A program made the position numbers and the translations under genes. Below are positions 10,364 to 21,076 of a stretch of 58,748 nt of DNA, one piece after another. The DNA is taken from positions 2,687,873 through 2,746,620 of the forward strand of contig BFEA01000155.1 of the NCBI GenBank assembly GCA_003427395.1. The letters run 5' to 3'. The notes under the pieces are model-generated. The model saw only the letters and a list, made by a program, of their open reading frames with translations, did not search any database and was not told the DNA's origin. The first letter of the stretch is position 1. Each line of letters begins with the position of its first letter. Source of the stretch: Chara braunii (lineage: Eukaryota; Streptophyta; Charophyceae; Charales; Characeae).

Positions 10364-12550
10364 GTGCGATTTTTTTTTTTACGAATCCAATTTTCTCATA
10401 TTTATCGAAGTTATGACCTTTACATAAACGTCGGTGTAGTTGAGGCTTGGTATAAGTCATTTGAGCAAAACGAACCCCGATACAGATCTCAACGAAATAG
10501 AAAAAACTTGACGCAAACCCTAAGGACATGAGGCAAAGTTGTAATATCTCCTAAGGTTGCATGACGGAACCGTGGTGAAACCCGAGTTGTGAGTTAATAA
10601 TTAATTCCAGACTTCAAATATTACACGAAATCCAAATTTCGATCGGACGAGTTGAGTACAATGTTCAGTTAATGACTATTCACTGATTGCCCCGATGGTG
10701 GGTGCCTCGATATAGCTTTTAACTCTGAAAACTCAAGAGTGAGTTAGGTCCAGCCAACAAGTGTGACTTTTACTTAAACCCATGCACGCACATAGTTTGT
10801 TCAAACTGTCATCGATAAATTTGGTGAATTGAAGACAAAACTGAAACTTAAATGGTGTTAGGACCAAAGAGAAGTCTCCCTCTTGGACTATCAACTCTTC
10901 ACGTTGTTGTTGTTCACTTTATGACAGATTATCAACATCACTCTTAAAATTGATTGGTAATTGGTGAATTAGATGTCGAATGATCCCTCTATCATCAGGA
11001 GGGTTTATAGCCTTCACTTAGGGTTGGAGAAGCGAAAAATCGAAAATATCAAAATTGATTAATCAACAATAAGCATTATCCAGAGGAACTTTAAACCAAT
11101 GCTCTGACTAAGCTGCCCGAAAAATAGTTTTCGTCCATAATTAATCTAGTGTGATGCATTCACACTAGAAGCCTATGCGATTGGGCTAGCCACTGAGCAG
11201 GGTACAATCCAGCGCCACTTTCGCACTCATCAAATATGAAGTTATGCAATGCCTTGTAGAAATTCAGGGTGCATGTGTCAATTTTAATCAAGATTAACTT
11301 AACTTAAGGGCATTGAAATATGTACTTGATTATAATCAGTGTCCTACTTTCAAGCAGAACAAATCCCAATACACGAAATATTGATCCGGATACTTTCCTT
11401 TCCTCTTTTGTAGGGCAGAGGCGGATTTCTCGCCTGTTGAACAACATCTCTTACATTCCACATGGTAACACAACTTGTCGATCAAATTTCTTTATTGTGA
11501 CATGAGAAGTGACTTGCATTTTGTTCTCAAAGAGCACTCAAGATTTAAACAAACCTGGCCGAGTTCAGTACATGTAGTATCGAGTGCTACAATCGATGTC
11601 CCCAACGCCCTGATGTTTAATCACTTGTCATTCATCACGACAAGCGTCTGAAATAACTTACTCCGTTAAAGTAAGGTCCAAGAATGGTTTCCAAATTTTA
11701 AAATTTATCCCCCCCTTTTAAAGGCGGGGATTTTAAAAGACGCGTTGTATTCAAAATGAGGGTAAGAGCAAGATGCCACTTATCCCGGTGCAGAAGCCCT
11801 CTGATCAACTTCCGATCTCCTCTGTTGATTATATTCAGTGTTATCTAAAACTTTTTTGCCTTGATGATTGAGAAAGACTTTTTTGCACCACCTTGTTCCC
11901 GCTCATCCTGGACAATAATGTTTTTTTTTCACAGTTTCCTTCCACAAGTATCTCGTGGTTAACTGTTTAATGTCTGTGTAAATCGCGGACAGTAGGGGGC
12001 GCCGTTCATGCTCATACTATATTTTCGAAAAAATCACATTGTTTAGAGTAAGCACTCTACCAGGTTATGCGGCCCCATTGCGTTTTGCCCAATTTGCCAC
12101 CGCCCCTTGCATTTTGCCCAATTTGCCACCATAGCTATTGTCTTTAAAATGTGTCTAGCTAAGCGGACATGTTGATAAAAGTTGAAGACCCAACAACCAT
12201 CGATCCCCGTATAGCTTTTAAACTTTTATCCCCCAATGGTTCAATGATACATGGTCATAGATGACCAACAATAGCGTCTTATCACAATTGTCTTCGCCTC
12301 CGTGACTGCAGCAAAACATGCCACGTTAACCGCAAAGACACTTCCTCCAACAACAAAAGGATAGAGGTGTCGTTTGCAAAGGAGTGATTTTTAGCTTGAG
12401 CGAATCCAGAAAAGATACCACGGGAAGACCGACTATATCAACTATGATCTTGGTGTGTAGCATTTCAACATAAGAATGTATAGGTAGAGCGCCTTAGGGC
12501 ACGCTTGTCTCACCCATCGATATATAGGGAAAAATTCAAACAACTTACCG
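10364..12550. other. About 2.2 kb without recognisable genes
   Basis: Only short frames are present. A small tandem duplication of about 28 bp lies at 12079-12131 (TTTTGCCCAATTTGCCACC appears twice). Otherwise it is AT-rich sequence with no feature I can name. Confidence 0.55.
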
Positions 12551-12570
12551 TTGATTAACAAATCTGTAGA

Positions 12571-12960
12571 AACTCCTCTAAGAAGGGTCTCGCTACATTA
12601 CCCTCCACTCTCCATGAAATCAGAGAGTGCACGGAGAGTTGTTAGACTCTCCAAATTCACTGTTTTATTTTTATCGTTGCACTTACTTTCCACTGTTCGA
12701 CTCTCCATTTTGCGAGTGCACTACCAGACACCACGACAGCAATAGAAGACATGGCGTCATCATTATTTTTTTTCACCCAGACTAAAGGCACACTCTCCGA
12801 ATTTGAGTTTAGACCATGGGTCCAAGTCTCACCGCATTACCTCTACTCTCCGAAAAAACGGAGAGTGGGCGGAGAGCTGTCAGACTCTCCAAAATCGAGT
12901 TTTGGGAGTCATCACTGCACTTACTCTCCACTCTCCGAAAAGTGAGGATACTCTCAGATG
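12571..12960. repeat. Direct repeat rich in GGAGAGT / ACTCTCC
   Basis: Two copies about 258 bp apart (about 12580-12710 and 12835-12950) share, in order, a CATTACC start, ACTCTCC, GGAGAG, TCAGACTCTCCAAA and CACTTACT. Both arms hold the short inverted words ACTCTCC and GGAGAGT, so each copy can fold on itself. The same words recur at 13990-14350. Confidence 0.6.
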
Positions 12961-13476
12961 TCTTAAATCTGAGAGAAGAGGAGTGCAGCGATGCCTCATT
13001 TTGCAGAGTGGGGACCAGGAAAATTCTCGAAGTCCTGAACCAAGTCTATCGGCCAAAGCTTGTGGACGCTCTTGCGCAGACCCAATCTACCATCTAAGTT
13101 TTTTTTTTTTTTTTTTTCTAAGTAAGCAGAATTGCACGAGTAGACTGAGAGCGGGATTATGCACTTATTCAACCTTTCAATGCGCCTAGTGAATGCACCC
13201 TGATGCATGGCGAATATTCATGAATGTGAACGCAAATATCTCCACATTAATCTACATTCACTGGTTGTTTTTCCCCCCCTCCTAAAAAGCAAGCAGGATT
13301 TCACAGGTTGACTACGAGTGAGATCGTGCGCCTAATTTTGCCTATGAGTGCGCCCTGTGAATGTGCCAAATTCATAAACAATTAAGATGTTTTTTTTTTT
13401 TTTTTTTGCCTACAGTACGTGCATTCAACCTACATGCATCTGAACACAATTCTTAGCCAGATTAAGTACAAGTGTA

Positions 13477-13485
13477 TATATATAC

Positions 13486-13530
<45 letters not shown>
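13477..13530. repeat. (TA)n tract, left of the hammerhead unit
   Basis: An AT-dinucleotide tract with a few ATAC interruptions abuts the first copy of the 58-bp direct repeat. A second TA tract follows the other copy. Confidence 0.9.
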
Positions 13531-13534
<4 letters not shown>

Positions 13535-13906
13535 GCCGCATCGCAATTGCGTCGCGAGTGTTGACACGACTTGCGGAGGATTTGCAGTGTAAGGAGATTA
13601 CCTGCGAGTGTCAGGCCTCTGATGAGCCGGTGAAATTCCGGCGAAACACCCATTGCTCTTGTTTGGGTTAGGCAGTAGGAGACTCGTGTGTGAGTGGTAG
13701 CGCGCCAATTTTTTGGTACCGGCTAACACTGACCTGGTTTAAAGCGCAGTCGTAGCTCCGACGATGTTCTTCGACGGGTCGGGAAAGGTATTTATCAAAT
13801 TCCCCCGTTTGCTGCTGGACTTTGCGCCGCGAAGTTGTGTGGTAGTGGATGGCGCCGCGTCGCAATTACGTCGCGAGTGTTGACACGACTTGCGGAGAAT
13901 TTGCGG
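13530..13906 (+). mobile_element. Hammerhead-bearing unit, 319-bp period, retrozyme-like
   Basis: A 58-bp sequence at 13530-13587 recurs at 13849-13906 with only four mismatches, an offset of 319 bp. This is what a tandem array of 1.18 copies of a 319-bp unit gives. The unit holds a complete hammerhead ribozyme core and is bordered on both outer sides by TA tracts, as if a longer-than-unit RNA copy had been inserted into a TA microsatellite. Plant retrozymes are known non-coding retroelements whose repeats carry hammerheads and yield small RNA circles. The size here is closer to a viroid-like circle. There is no protein coding. Membership in the retrozyme class is inference, since no primer site or polypurine tract was found. 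Confidence 0.6.
13604..13690 (+). ncRNA. Hammerhead ribozyme (candidate, self-cleaving RNA)
   Basis: All invariant core pieces are present: CTGATGA at 13619-13625, helix II GCCGG/CCGGC (13626-13630 with 13638-13642, 7-nt loop), then GAAA at 13643-13646. Upstream, GTGTC at 13608-13612 supplies a canonical GUC cleavage triplet, and its GTGT pairs perfectly with ACAC at 13646-13649 as helix III. In that type III fold, helix I is only the 6-nt palindrome AGGCCT. An alternative type I fold uses GTT at 13667-13669, with AGGC 13670-13673 pairing with GCCT 13615-13618, ACTCG 13682-13686 pairing with CGAGT upstream, and CCCA/TGGG in helix III. Activity is untested. Confidence 0.62.
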
Positions 13907-13925
13907 TTATATATATATATATATT
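13907..13925. repeat. (TA)n tract, right of the hammerhead unit
   Basis: A short TA tract directly follows the second 58-bp repeat and mirrors the longer tract on the left side. Confidence 0.85.
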
Positions 13926-13989
13926 AATAGCAAGCAAAATTGTTTCCCCCCCCCCGCCAGTCCCACAACCCAGGTGCCATAGAACCAAG

Positions 13990-14110
13990 TGCACTCTCCG
14001 AATTGGAGAGCGTGTGGATAACATAGACAGACAACACAATAAATTTTATAGGTTGATGTTAAAGGCACGCTCTCCGAATTCGGAGCATGACGGAGACTCC
14101 TCTGGATAAA
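13990..14110. repeat. Short palindromes of the CTCTCCGAATT type
   Basis: Two near-palindromic words, CTCTCCGAATTGGAGAG at about 13993 and GCTCTCCGAATTCGGAGC at about 14069, lie about 75 bp apart. They belong with the ACTCTCC-rich repeats at 12.6-12.9 kb. Confidence 0.5.
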
Positions 14111-15079
14111 CATAAAAAAAAAAAAGTGTTGCAGTCTATTAACTATACTCCTGCAAAAAGTCGATTTGGTGAAGCCTTTCTAAAAGCTCTCCGAGTTTTT
14201 TTCCTCCTTGATTCAGAGAGTTAGTGCAGATTTGTGACTCGGAGAGTAGTGCAGCGCGACCCGTGCAATGAGGCCCTTGCTTGAAGGACTCTCCACGTAA
14301 CAAATTTTGCAGGCTCGGCATTCTCCAACCATAGGGAGTGCTTTCATTCATGTTTTTTGACAGCTATCTGTGTTTTTTGGGGGGCTTGAACCAGAAAATT
14401 TTAATTGGCCACCAGTGAGAATAAAAAAGTCTCAATTCACCATGTTGTACACTTTTTAAAAGTCTAAGGCCTGGACCCCACAACTTTGTGGATGCAAAAG
14501 ACGCTTGTTGCAAAAAAAAATGGGGAAACTTGAGTTGAAAACTTTAGAAATGTTTTCATTGGGACTCCACTATGGAGGTGGTTTTGCGGCGAAGTGAGGC
14601 ATCTTCTTCCGGAATAGGAAAAACAAAGCCCTTGGTACCGAAAAGAAAAGTTAGAGCTTATCCGTTTTGTGAGGGATGGGTTTTTGCAATGAACGACCTT
14701 CGTCAGCGGGTGACACTAGGCGGCGCTTGTGGGACCCTGTGCAACATAAAATCCCCGACTGCCTCTGCAGGCCAAGCGGTGGACGGAAATGGAAGACCTG
14801 ACACCCCCCGAGATGACCTATTTGCAGTGCCTAGCTCCATCTACCTGAGGCACCATGCGAGCTGGTTCAGGGAACAAGTGTATGCCACGGAGTTTAGGCG
14901 TCACCATCTCCAACTTCCCTTCTTTGTCACATGGTGTGCACCATCGCCATCATCACCAGGGATCGTTGGGTATTCGTCTGCACAGTGTGCACAATTCTCC
15001 GAATTTTTGGGGTTCGTGGTGTTATGACATGTACGGCAGGAATAATTCCTTGTTCCTCATTATATTCATCCTCCTTCAA
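14111..15079. other. No recognised gene; region before transposase relic
   Basis: A 151-codon frame at 14572-15027 has no motif I recognise and reads like low-constraint sequence. The region may be the 5' part of the Harbinger-type element that follows. I did not find terminal inverted repeats or a 3-bp target duplication. Confidence 0.4.
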
Positions 15080-16190
15080 CGGATGAACCACATGAATGTC
15101 GTGGCATTGGCGGTCCTCCGAGCCGCAGCCGTTCTGTCGATGTGTGTGCCAAACGTGTCCGATGTGTTGTTTTTTTTTCACCGGCGCCGTGCTCCACAAC
15201 ATGCCTATGGCATCCATGGCTACCAACGTTTTCGCTAGTCAAATGGATCGTAGAGAGCGGATCTGGGTGCTCGAATGAAGTGGTGGAGTGTGAAAGGACC
15301 TGCATAGGGTGGGCAGATGACACGAGAAGGTTTTCCAACGTTTCTGCAAACTTCCTCGTGCTCTATTCAACGAGATTCTTGCTCAAATCGCTCCTCATAT
15401 CCAACGTCAAGCAACGGATTGGAGATAGCCCGTGCTGGCGGCGTAAGAGTTCGCTTATGCGCTCATCAGGTGGGCAACGGGCGGATTCTATAGGCACTCT
15501 GCACGCGGATTGGATCTCGGTTTAGCTAGCGCACTGCGAAGCAACAAGGACTCGGACGTAGCGGACGTGATCATCCTCGAGTACGGGCATTTGCCGAGCT
15601 TTCCGTCTGTGATGAAGTTGGAGAAAACACTAGACATTTTTAAAAGGAAAGGCTCCCCTGGGTGCGTGTGGGCAATTGGCTGCAACCACATCCATATTGA
15701 GAAGCCAATAAATTAAAAGAGAGAGTGCTACTACGACCAGATAGGGCAGTTTTCGATCGTCGCCCAGGTGGTTTGCGACCACGAGTGTCGGATCATTAGT
15801 ATCTATGTGGGTTATCCTGAGTCTGCCCATGACAGTCATGAGCTTCGAGTATCACCAGTCTACCGTGAGGCTCAACGAGGAACGGGTGTTCACCAGTGGA
15901 GGATAGGTGTTGCATGATGACCAATCTATCGAGAGGTATATCTACTTGCGGACCGGGGTACCCCCAACTCCCTTGGTTGGTGACACCGTAGGGGGGACGT
16001 CAAGGACGACTGCTAAGCAACTGTATGATGACTGCCATACATCGGCACGGTCCTGCATCGAACGCAATTTCGAGAAGATGAAGGTTATGTGGAGGAACTT
16101 CATAAGATGATAGATCAGAAAGGTGAAGACTCTTCGCAAAGAGTTCACGACAATCTGTATATTGCACAACATCATGGCCTATGCAAATGT
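15080..16190 (+). pseudogene. PIF/Harbinger transposase relic
   Basis: Several frames on this strand together follow a PIF/Harbinger DDE transposase, the enzyme that cuts and pastes these elements. From the left they show MDRRERIWVLE, FQRFCKLPRALFNEILAQI, ALIRWATGG and LGLASALRSNKD. The catalytic block then begins with WAIGCNHIHI near 15677, where the first aspartate is asparagine. VVCDHECRIISIYVGYPESA near 15770 carries the second aspartate, and SARSCIERNFEKMKVMWRN near 16045-16105 carries the glutamate. At least four stops and several frame changes interrupt it. The element could not move on its own. Confidence 0.75.
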
Positions 16191-17190
16191 GGTGGTCGAT
16201 CCCGTCAAACCGTAGTGACGACGACAGTGGACAAGAAGAAACCAGACCTCGCTGTAGGCGTCCCCGCAGTGATGTCCACGACACGCCATGACGATAGAGT
16301 CCCGCGAGGAACTATATGGGGAAAACCCCACCTTTCCTCTCTATTACGTTGGAGAGTGATGGTGTGCGAATATGCGTGCATGGACTTTCCAAGGCGGTCA
16401 TCTTTCCTGCAGATCTCATCGACTGGCCGACGTCCGGAGCTCCTTGACGCCAACGGTAGGGCCCACCACATTTTTTGAACTTAAAAAAAATTGAAATGGT
16501 GGGCCACAACCCGCCCGTTTCCTTGCCTGCGTCTTCAGGACAAGTTCCTTTTCGGAGCGGTCCCAAAATTACGTGAGACACCCCACAACCCGTGAACGAA
16601 CATTCCATGACCACGACCGGTGCAACGGGTGGACACAAAGAAGTCCGGCAGTGGGCCGCGACCTTGGAAAGTCTATGAATCCCTCTACCCCCTACCCTCT
16701 ACACCCGACACAGTATCGCAAGGAAAAAGTGCTCTAGAGATACTTTTCCAAGTCGCGGACAATGTGAAAATGACATTTTGACTTCTTCCAGGCCACAAAA
16801 TCTGGTGAGTGGGCCCCCAGGAATCATTTTGCGGAAGAAATTGCCTCTTCTCTAGGTTCCCGGAGCGGGTGCTGGGGTCCCAAAAAGTCTTTTGCGGAAA
16901 AAGTTTTCCCATCTGCATGGTTGTAGGGTCTAGGCCTAATAACAATAACAACAAGGCATAACCGTATCCAGGAGTCAAGTTGATTTTTCATCGCCCATTC
17001 GTCTACCTCACTCGAGGACTTCCCTCGACGTGTGTGACTGTGGACGCAATTGCACTCAGATACATTTAGAAAACTCCTCGCGCGAGTATGCGCCGAGTCC
17101 CCGAAAATATATATATATATATATATTTTGTAGGTTGTATTATTTTCTTTTTCTTTCTTTCTTTTTTTATTTTATTTATTATTATTATTT
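16191..17190. other. Spacer without recognised genes
   Basis: No coding region is supported. An AT tract lies at 17105-17127 and homopolymer T runs begin near 17163. Two short related segments around 16800-16910 share a CATTTTGCGGAA/CTTTTGCGGAA core. Confidence 0.5.
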
Positions 17191-17194
17191 TTTT

Positions 17195-17525
17195 AATAAA
17201 GGAACCCATATATTGCAAAATTCAATTGATGAGGCCGGGGACCTCACAATTCAACCCGGAGTTATCCCGACAGCATCAACCGGTTAGCTTAGTCTAAACT
17301 AGCACAATAAAATGAATTTGCAAATGAAATATTTTTTTCATTTTTGTAAGCTGTATTTTTTTTATTTTTTTTTTTTTTTATATATATTGAGGAACTCATA
17401 TATTGCAAAATTCAATTGACAAGGTTGGGGACCTCACAATTCATCCCATAGTTATCCCGACAACATCAATTGGTTTAGCTTAGTTTAAACCAGCAAAATA
17501 AAATGAATTCGCAAACGAAATATAG
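17195..17525. repeat. Direct repeat, two copies about 190 bp apart
   Basis: The segments at about 17200-17330 and 17390-17525 share CATATATTGCAAAATTCAAT, GGGGACCTCACAATTCA, GTTATCCCGACA, TTAGCTTAGT and AAATGAATT in the same order. Each is preceded by a T-rich run. Confidence 0.8.
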
Positions 17526-17612
17526 CCAGACACACTATCCACTATCAACCAAATCTACTACTATAAACCCTAGGAGCAGAGTGGTCCCCTTATCTCGCAC
17601 TGTCTGAAATAT

Positions 17613-18480
17613 TGTGAAGAGCGTGAGCTACCAAGGCGGGGTTCTCACCACGCACCCAATGGATACATCTCAAGTTTGTTTTTCACCGGTTCTCTCTTTC
17701 CTCCCGGACAGTAGCGTTCTCACTGCCCCTCGTCACACTCCCACTGTTCAAGGTGACACCTCTACTAATAGTTTTGTGGACTCCACTATGAGCTGCTCTA
17801 AATTACTTCCCTCTTTTGTTGGTAAATTTGGGCAAGAGCCTTCACAAAACAACTACATACCTGACCCACAATGGTTCCCTCGACTCTATCCGGGCAAGCT
17901 TCTCATCCTTACTTCCCAAAGCACTGTAAAGAGTCTGAGCTGCCGAGACGGTTTTCCCACCACGCACCCAATGGATACACCTCAACTTTGCTCTTCACCA
18001 GTTCCCTCTTTCCTCCCTACCAGTAGTGTTCTCACTGCCCCTTGACCCACTCTCACTGCTCAAGGTGGCACCGCTAGTAGTGTTTCCGTGACGTTTGCCA
18101 TGAACTACTCCAAGTTACTTCCCTCTTTTATTTGTGAATTACTACTGCAACCTTCTCAAGGCAACTGCAGACGTATCAAGTAAATTTATCATCCATCATG
18201 GTTTCCTCAACTCTATCAGGGCAACCTTTTCATCCTCACTATCCACAACACTGTAAAGAGTCTGAGCTGCCAAGACGGTTTTCCCACCACACACCCAATG
18301 GATACACCTCAAGTTTGTTTTTCATCGTTTGTCTCTTTCCTCCCTACCAGTAGCGTTCCAACTGCCCCTTGTGCCACTCTCATTGCTTAACGTGGCACCG
18401 CTATTGGTGGCTCCATAAGTTTCACGCTGAACCACTCAATAATTACTTCCTCTCTCATCTTTAAGTTGTTGCAGCCACGT
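17613..18480. repeat. Tandem repeat, 312-327 bp unit, about 2.7 copies
   Basis: Units start at 17613, 17925 and 18252, each with a TGTRAAGAGYSTGAGCTRCC-like word. They share CACCCAATGGATACA, TCTTTCCTCCC and CACTGCCCC. The first period, 312 bp, is a multiple of three, so one frame stays open across the first join (17614-18045). No protein family is recognised in it. The later copies are shifted and closed. Confidence 0.85.
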
Positions 18481-19318
18481 TAACCGATCATGGCAATCAC
18501 TAACACTTAATTAACAAACTTACTCCATGATCATACTGCGATGACTCATTACTATGTCCATTCCATTACATGTTTCTAAGTACGAAATACTATAGGCAAA
18601 ATATATATCAACGTCGGGGAAGAATTTTACTGCCCAGAAAACTCAAGCGACGACAACCTCAATCATTACCGTAAAATATGACAGAGAAAGCATAGTTTCT
18701 ATCAGCGTAGCTAGAAACCACACACCCCGTGAATCTAACAAACTATATCCAGTAGATATTTGATGCCAAGGGATCTAACTGCCCATTAGCAATGGATACG
18801 GCCAGATACTAAGCATAAGAATGGGAAAGCCAATGAATGCATCTGTCTACCAGCACCAAAAGCAGACCCTCAAAACTTCAAATCTTTCATGAGATCCCAT
18901 GCCGAGATTGACGCTCTTGTTCTGAAATCTTCTGACACGCTCCCACCATTGCTGCACGCTCTCTCACTGTCCGCCGCAATTTCGTCTCGAATCATTCTTC
19001 CAGTACTTGCACTTATAGCTCTCGGTCCGCCGCTCCCAACGGTTATCTGTTCCTAAGACTCAGGCCTGCTTTCGCGGGCACGAGTAGTCAACATGATGTT
19101 GCAACAACCGATACTAGGGTTTGAAGAAAAACATTTCGGTAAATTTCAAGGATAGAAAATTAATGAAGTGAGAGGTGAGATAGAGAAGGAGGTTGCCTGG
19201 GGCCCCTGTCCTTGAGTACAAAGGCACTCCCTCTCTACTCAAGGAGAGGTTCGGATATGAGCAACCGAAGATATTGCTCACTTATGTCTTATTCTAGTCG
19301 AGACGCCAGTCTTTCCAT
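18481..19318. other. Spacer without recognised genes
   Basis: Only short frames are seen. A C/T-rich segment at 18930-19030 has no further structure that I can support. Confidence 0.5.
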
Positions 19319-20170
19319 ACCAAATACCCTTACAAGGGTATTTGGTCATGCTTTTGCAGTCGGCACAACACGACATCGGCTACCATGACGGGGCCGGTCC
19401 GAAAGTTCAAGGCGTGTGCGTTTTTCCCACGACACGTTCAAACGATTTCCTCGACCCTTGAGGTCGGGGCAAATTGACGATAAAATTTCGTTAAGTATGT
19501 GCACACGTAACGGTGACGAGCACTCTGATGGCTAGAATTGGTAATAATACCCTTCGACTGAAGGTCGAAAGGTCGATTGGGTTAAGTGTTGTGCCGGGTA
19601 GATCTACGACACACACTGAGACTTAATCGTCAATACATTTGACAAGATAGATTAATATACTCCCCGACCATACGGCCGGGGCAATTAAAAGCATGTGGTC
19701 ATCGGGTTTTCAACAACGCCCGGATTGCTAGCACTTTGCTGAAGCGGTACCTCATACCTTACTTTTATAACGCAAGCTACGTTGAGGCTCTCGCTCGGCC
19801 TCCCATGTGAAGGGAGGCGTTTGCCTCTTGGGTAGTGACTTTCTGGCAGCTCGCGTCCTGAGTGACCAATACGTTCTCCCTTTCGGAGGAAAACATCATC
19901 GCAAGCTTTAATATCGTCCGCACGGACCCTACACTCGGGCTACTTGGACTTGTACCCGCCTACCTACCGCTACCGGGCCTCTAAAGATGCTAACTTTTGT
20001 CTTCATCTACTCGGCGGCCGGTTCCTTATACATCTACCACTACTTGGGTGATACCAGCAGACCGCCACTTGAGTGTTTTCCCCGCTGCAACCCTTAATGT
20101 CATGGCCATGGGAAAGTACCGGCCCTTCGGCCCTTCCGATCAACTAAGTGCCCTTGCGGGATAGTCCGAC
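19319..20170. repeat. Hairpin-rich region (about eight short stems)
   Basis: Successive self-complementary segments occur about every 70-140 bp for most of the region. They include a 13-bp stem at 19319-19346 (ACCAAATACCC with GGGTATTTGGT), CCTCGACC with GGTCGGGG at 19449-19469, TTCGAC with GTCGAA at about 19553-19570, CCCCG with CGGGG at 19662-19681, GCCTCCC with GGGAGGC at 19799-19819, then weaker stems at about 19876, 20115 and 20149. Most are GC-rich with a CCCTT- or CCAT-containing loop. No coding is seen. It may be an LTR or structured untranslated region of an unknown element. Confidence 0.55.
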
Positions 20171-20425
20171 AAACACTTAGACATGCATGCAGACCAGCAA
20201 GCATGCACGCCCACACAGACTTAGAAAAAAAAAACGGGTTCAGGTCACTGGTCGGACTGAGCCCACTACTCTATATAGGCCTGACCAACCTTTTTTCTAA
20301 TGGAAGTAGGAGCTAGTTTAGTGGGTTTCAGTGTGGTTTGATAATCGAGTAATTTGGGGATTGAATCCATCCAACCCCTACCTAGCCCCTCGATAAGGAG
20401 CTCACGTTGACCTTTTTGCACCCCG
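20171..20425. other. Spacer with TATA-like word
   Basis: The word CTCTATATAGG occurs at about 20270, followed by AT-rich sequence. It may be part of the same unknown element as the hairpin region. No gene is seen. Confidence 0.35.
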
Positions 20426-20435
20426 CCTTCAGGCA

Positions 20436-20515
20436 CACGGGGCTTGAACCCGTGACTTCAATGTTAGAATTAGGTGCACTTGGAGCCCGTTGTGACAATT
20501 GGCACAACGGGGTAG
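20436..20515 (-). repeat. tRNA-like (SINE-type) fragment
   Basis: The minus strand reads GTCACGGGTTCAAGCCCCGTG, a good T-arm with a Pol III B box, but there is no complete cloverleaf. This is typical of a tRNA-derived SINE remnant. Confidence 0.5.
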
Positions 20516-21038
20516 TTAGTAGTTAAATTTCTTCTTTTTTGTTTATTTTTGTTTCTTTTTTGTTTATTTATTTATTGATCTTACTAGATTTTAATCATTT
20601 TATATATATATATGTATTTTCTGGTTTATTTCCTTTCTGTCCCGTAGCAATTTCGATTCGATGAATCTGGCGCCCAAATTGAGGCAGATTCAATCTAACG
20701 AAACGGGTAACTTGCTGTAGAGAAAATTGAAGGTACTGCTCTCGCTTACGGTGACTGTCAAGCGGGGAGCATACCGAGAAGGACGTAACGATGAGCAAAA
20801 GCAAGCCGCGGGAAGGAGATGGCTGCGCAGATTGGGAGAGATCACCACGCGGGGGGGAGGGGGGGAGGGAGGGAGGGAAATGGAAACGCGGAGGAAAAGG
20901 ATGGCCGCGCGGAAGAAGGAGGCGTGAGGGGAGGTAGCGCAAGCAGGCAAGAACGAAGGTGATGTGCAGGAACAGCGGAGAAATTGCGCGATGAAAGCAA
21001 CGAGATGGCAGTGAGCAGGAAAGGGAGAAGTGTCAAAG
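20516..21038. other. AT-rich then purine-rich spacer
   Basis: No gene is supported. A G-rich run at 20848-20878 could form a quadruplex. Open frames on the minus strand here are proline/serine-rich low-complexity translations. Confidence 0.5.
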
Positions 21039-21076
21039 CTGTCTCTTATACACATCTAGATGTGTATAAGAGACAG
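21039..21076. other. Nextera mate-pair junction adapter (assembly artefact)
   Basis: CTGTCTCTTATACACATCT is followed immediately by its own reverse complement, which is the two fused Tn5 mosaic ends of the Nextera mate-pair circularisation adapter. It is library sequence, not genome. The flanks on either side were joined by that library molecule. Confidence 0.97.

Noticed and set aside
14572-15027. 151-codon plus-strand frame as a gene
   Set aside because: No motif, unremarkable composition and overlap with other equally open frames; kept only as spacer.
15440-15480. Minus-strand CTGATGAGC...GCGAAC resembling a hammerhead core
   Set aside because: Helix II would be only 2 bp, the A after GAA is C, and it lies within transposase coding sequence.
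20690-21055. Minus-strand frame starting MCIRDS
   Set aside because: It begins within the adapter and continues as Pro/Ser-rich low-complexity sequence.
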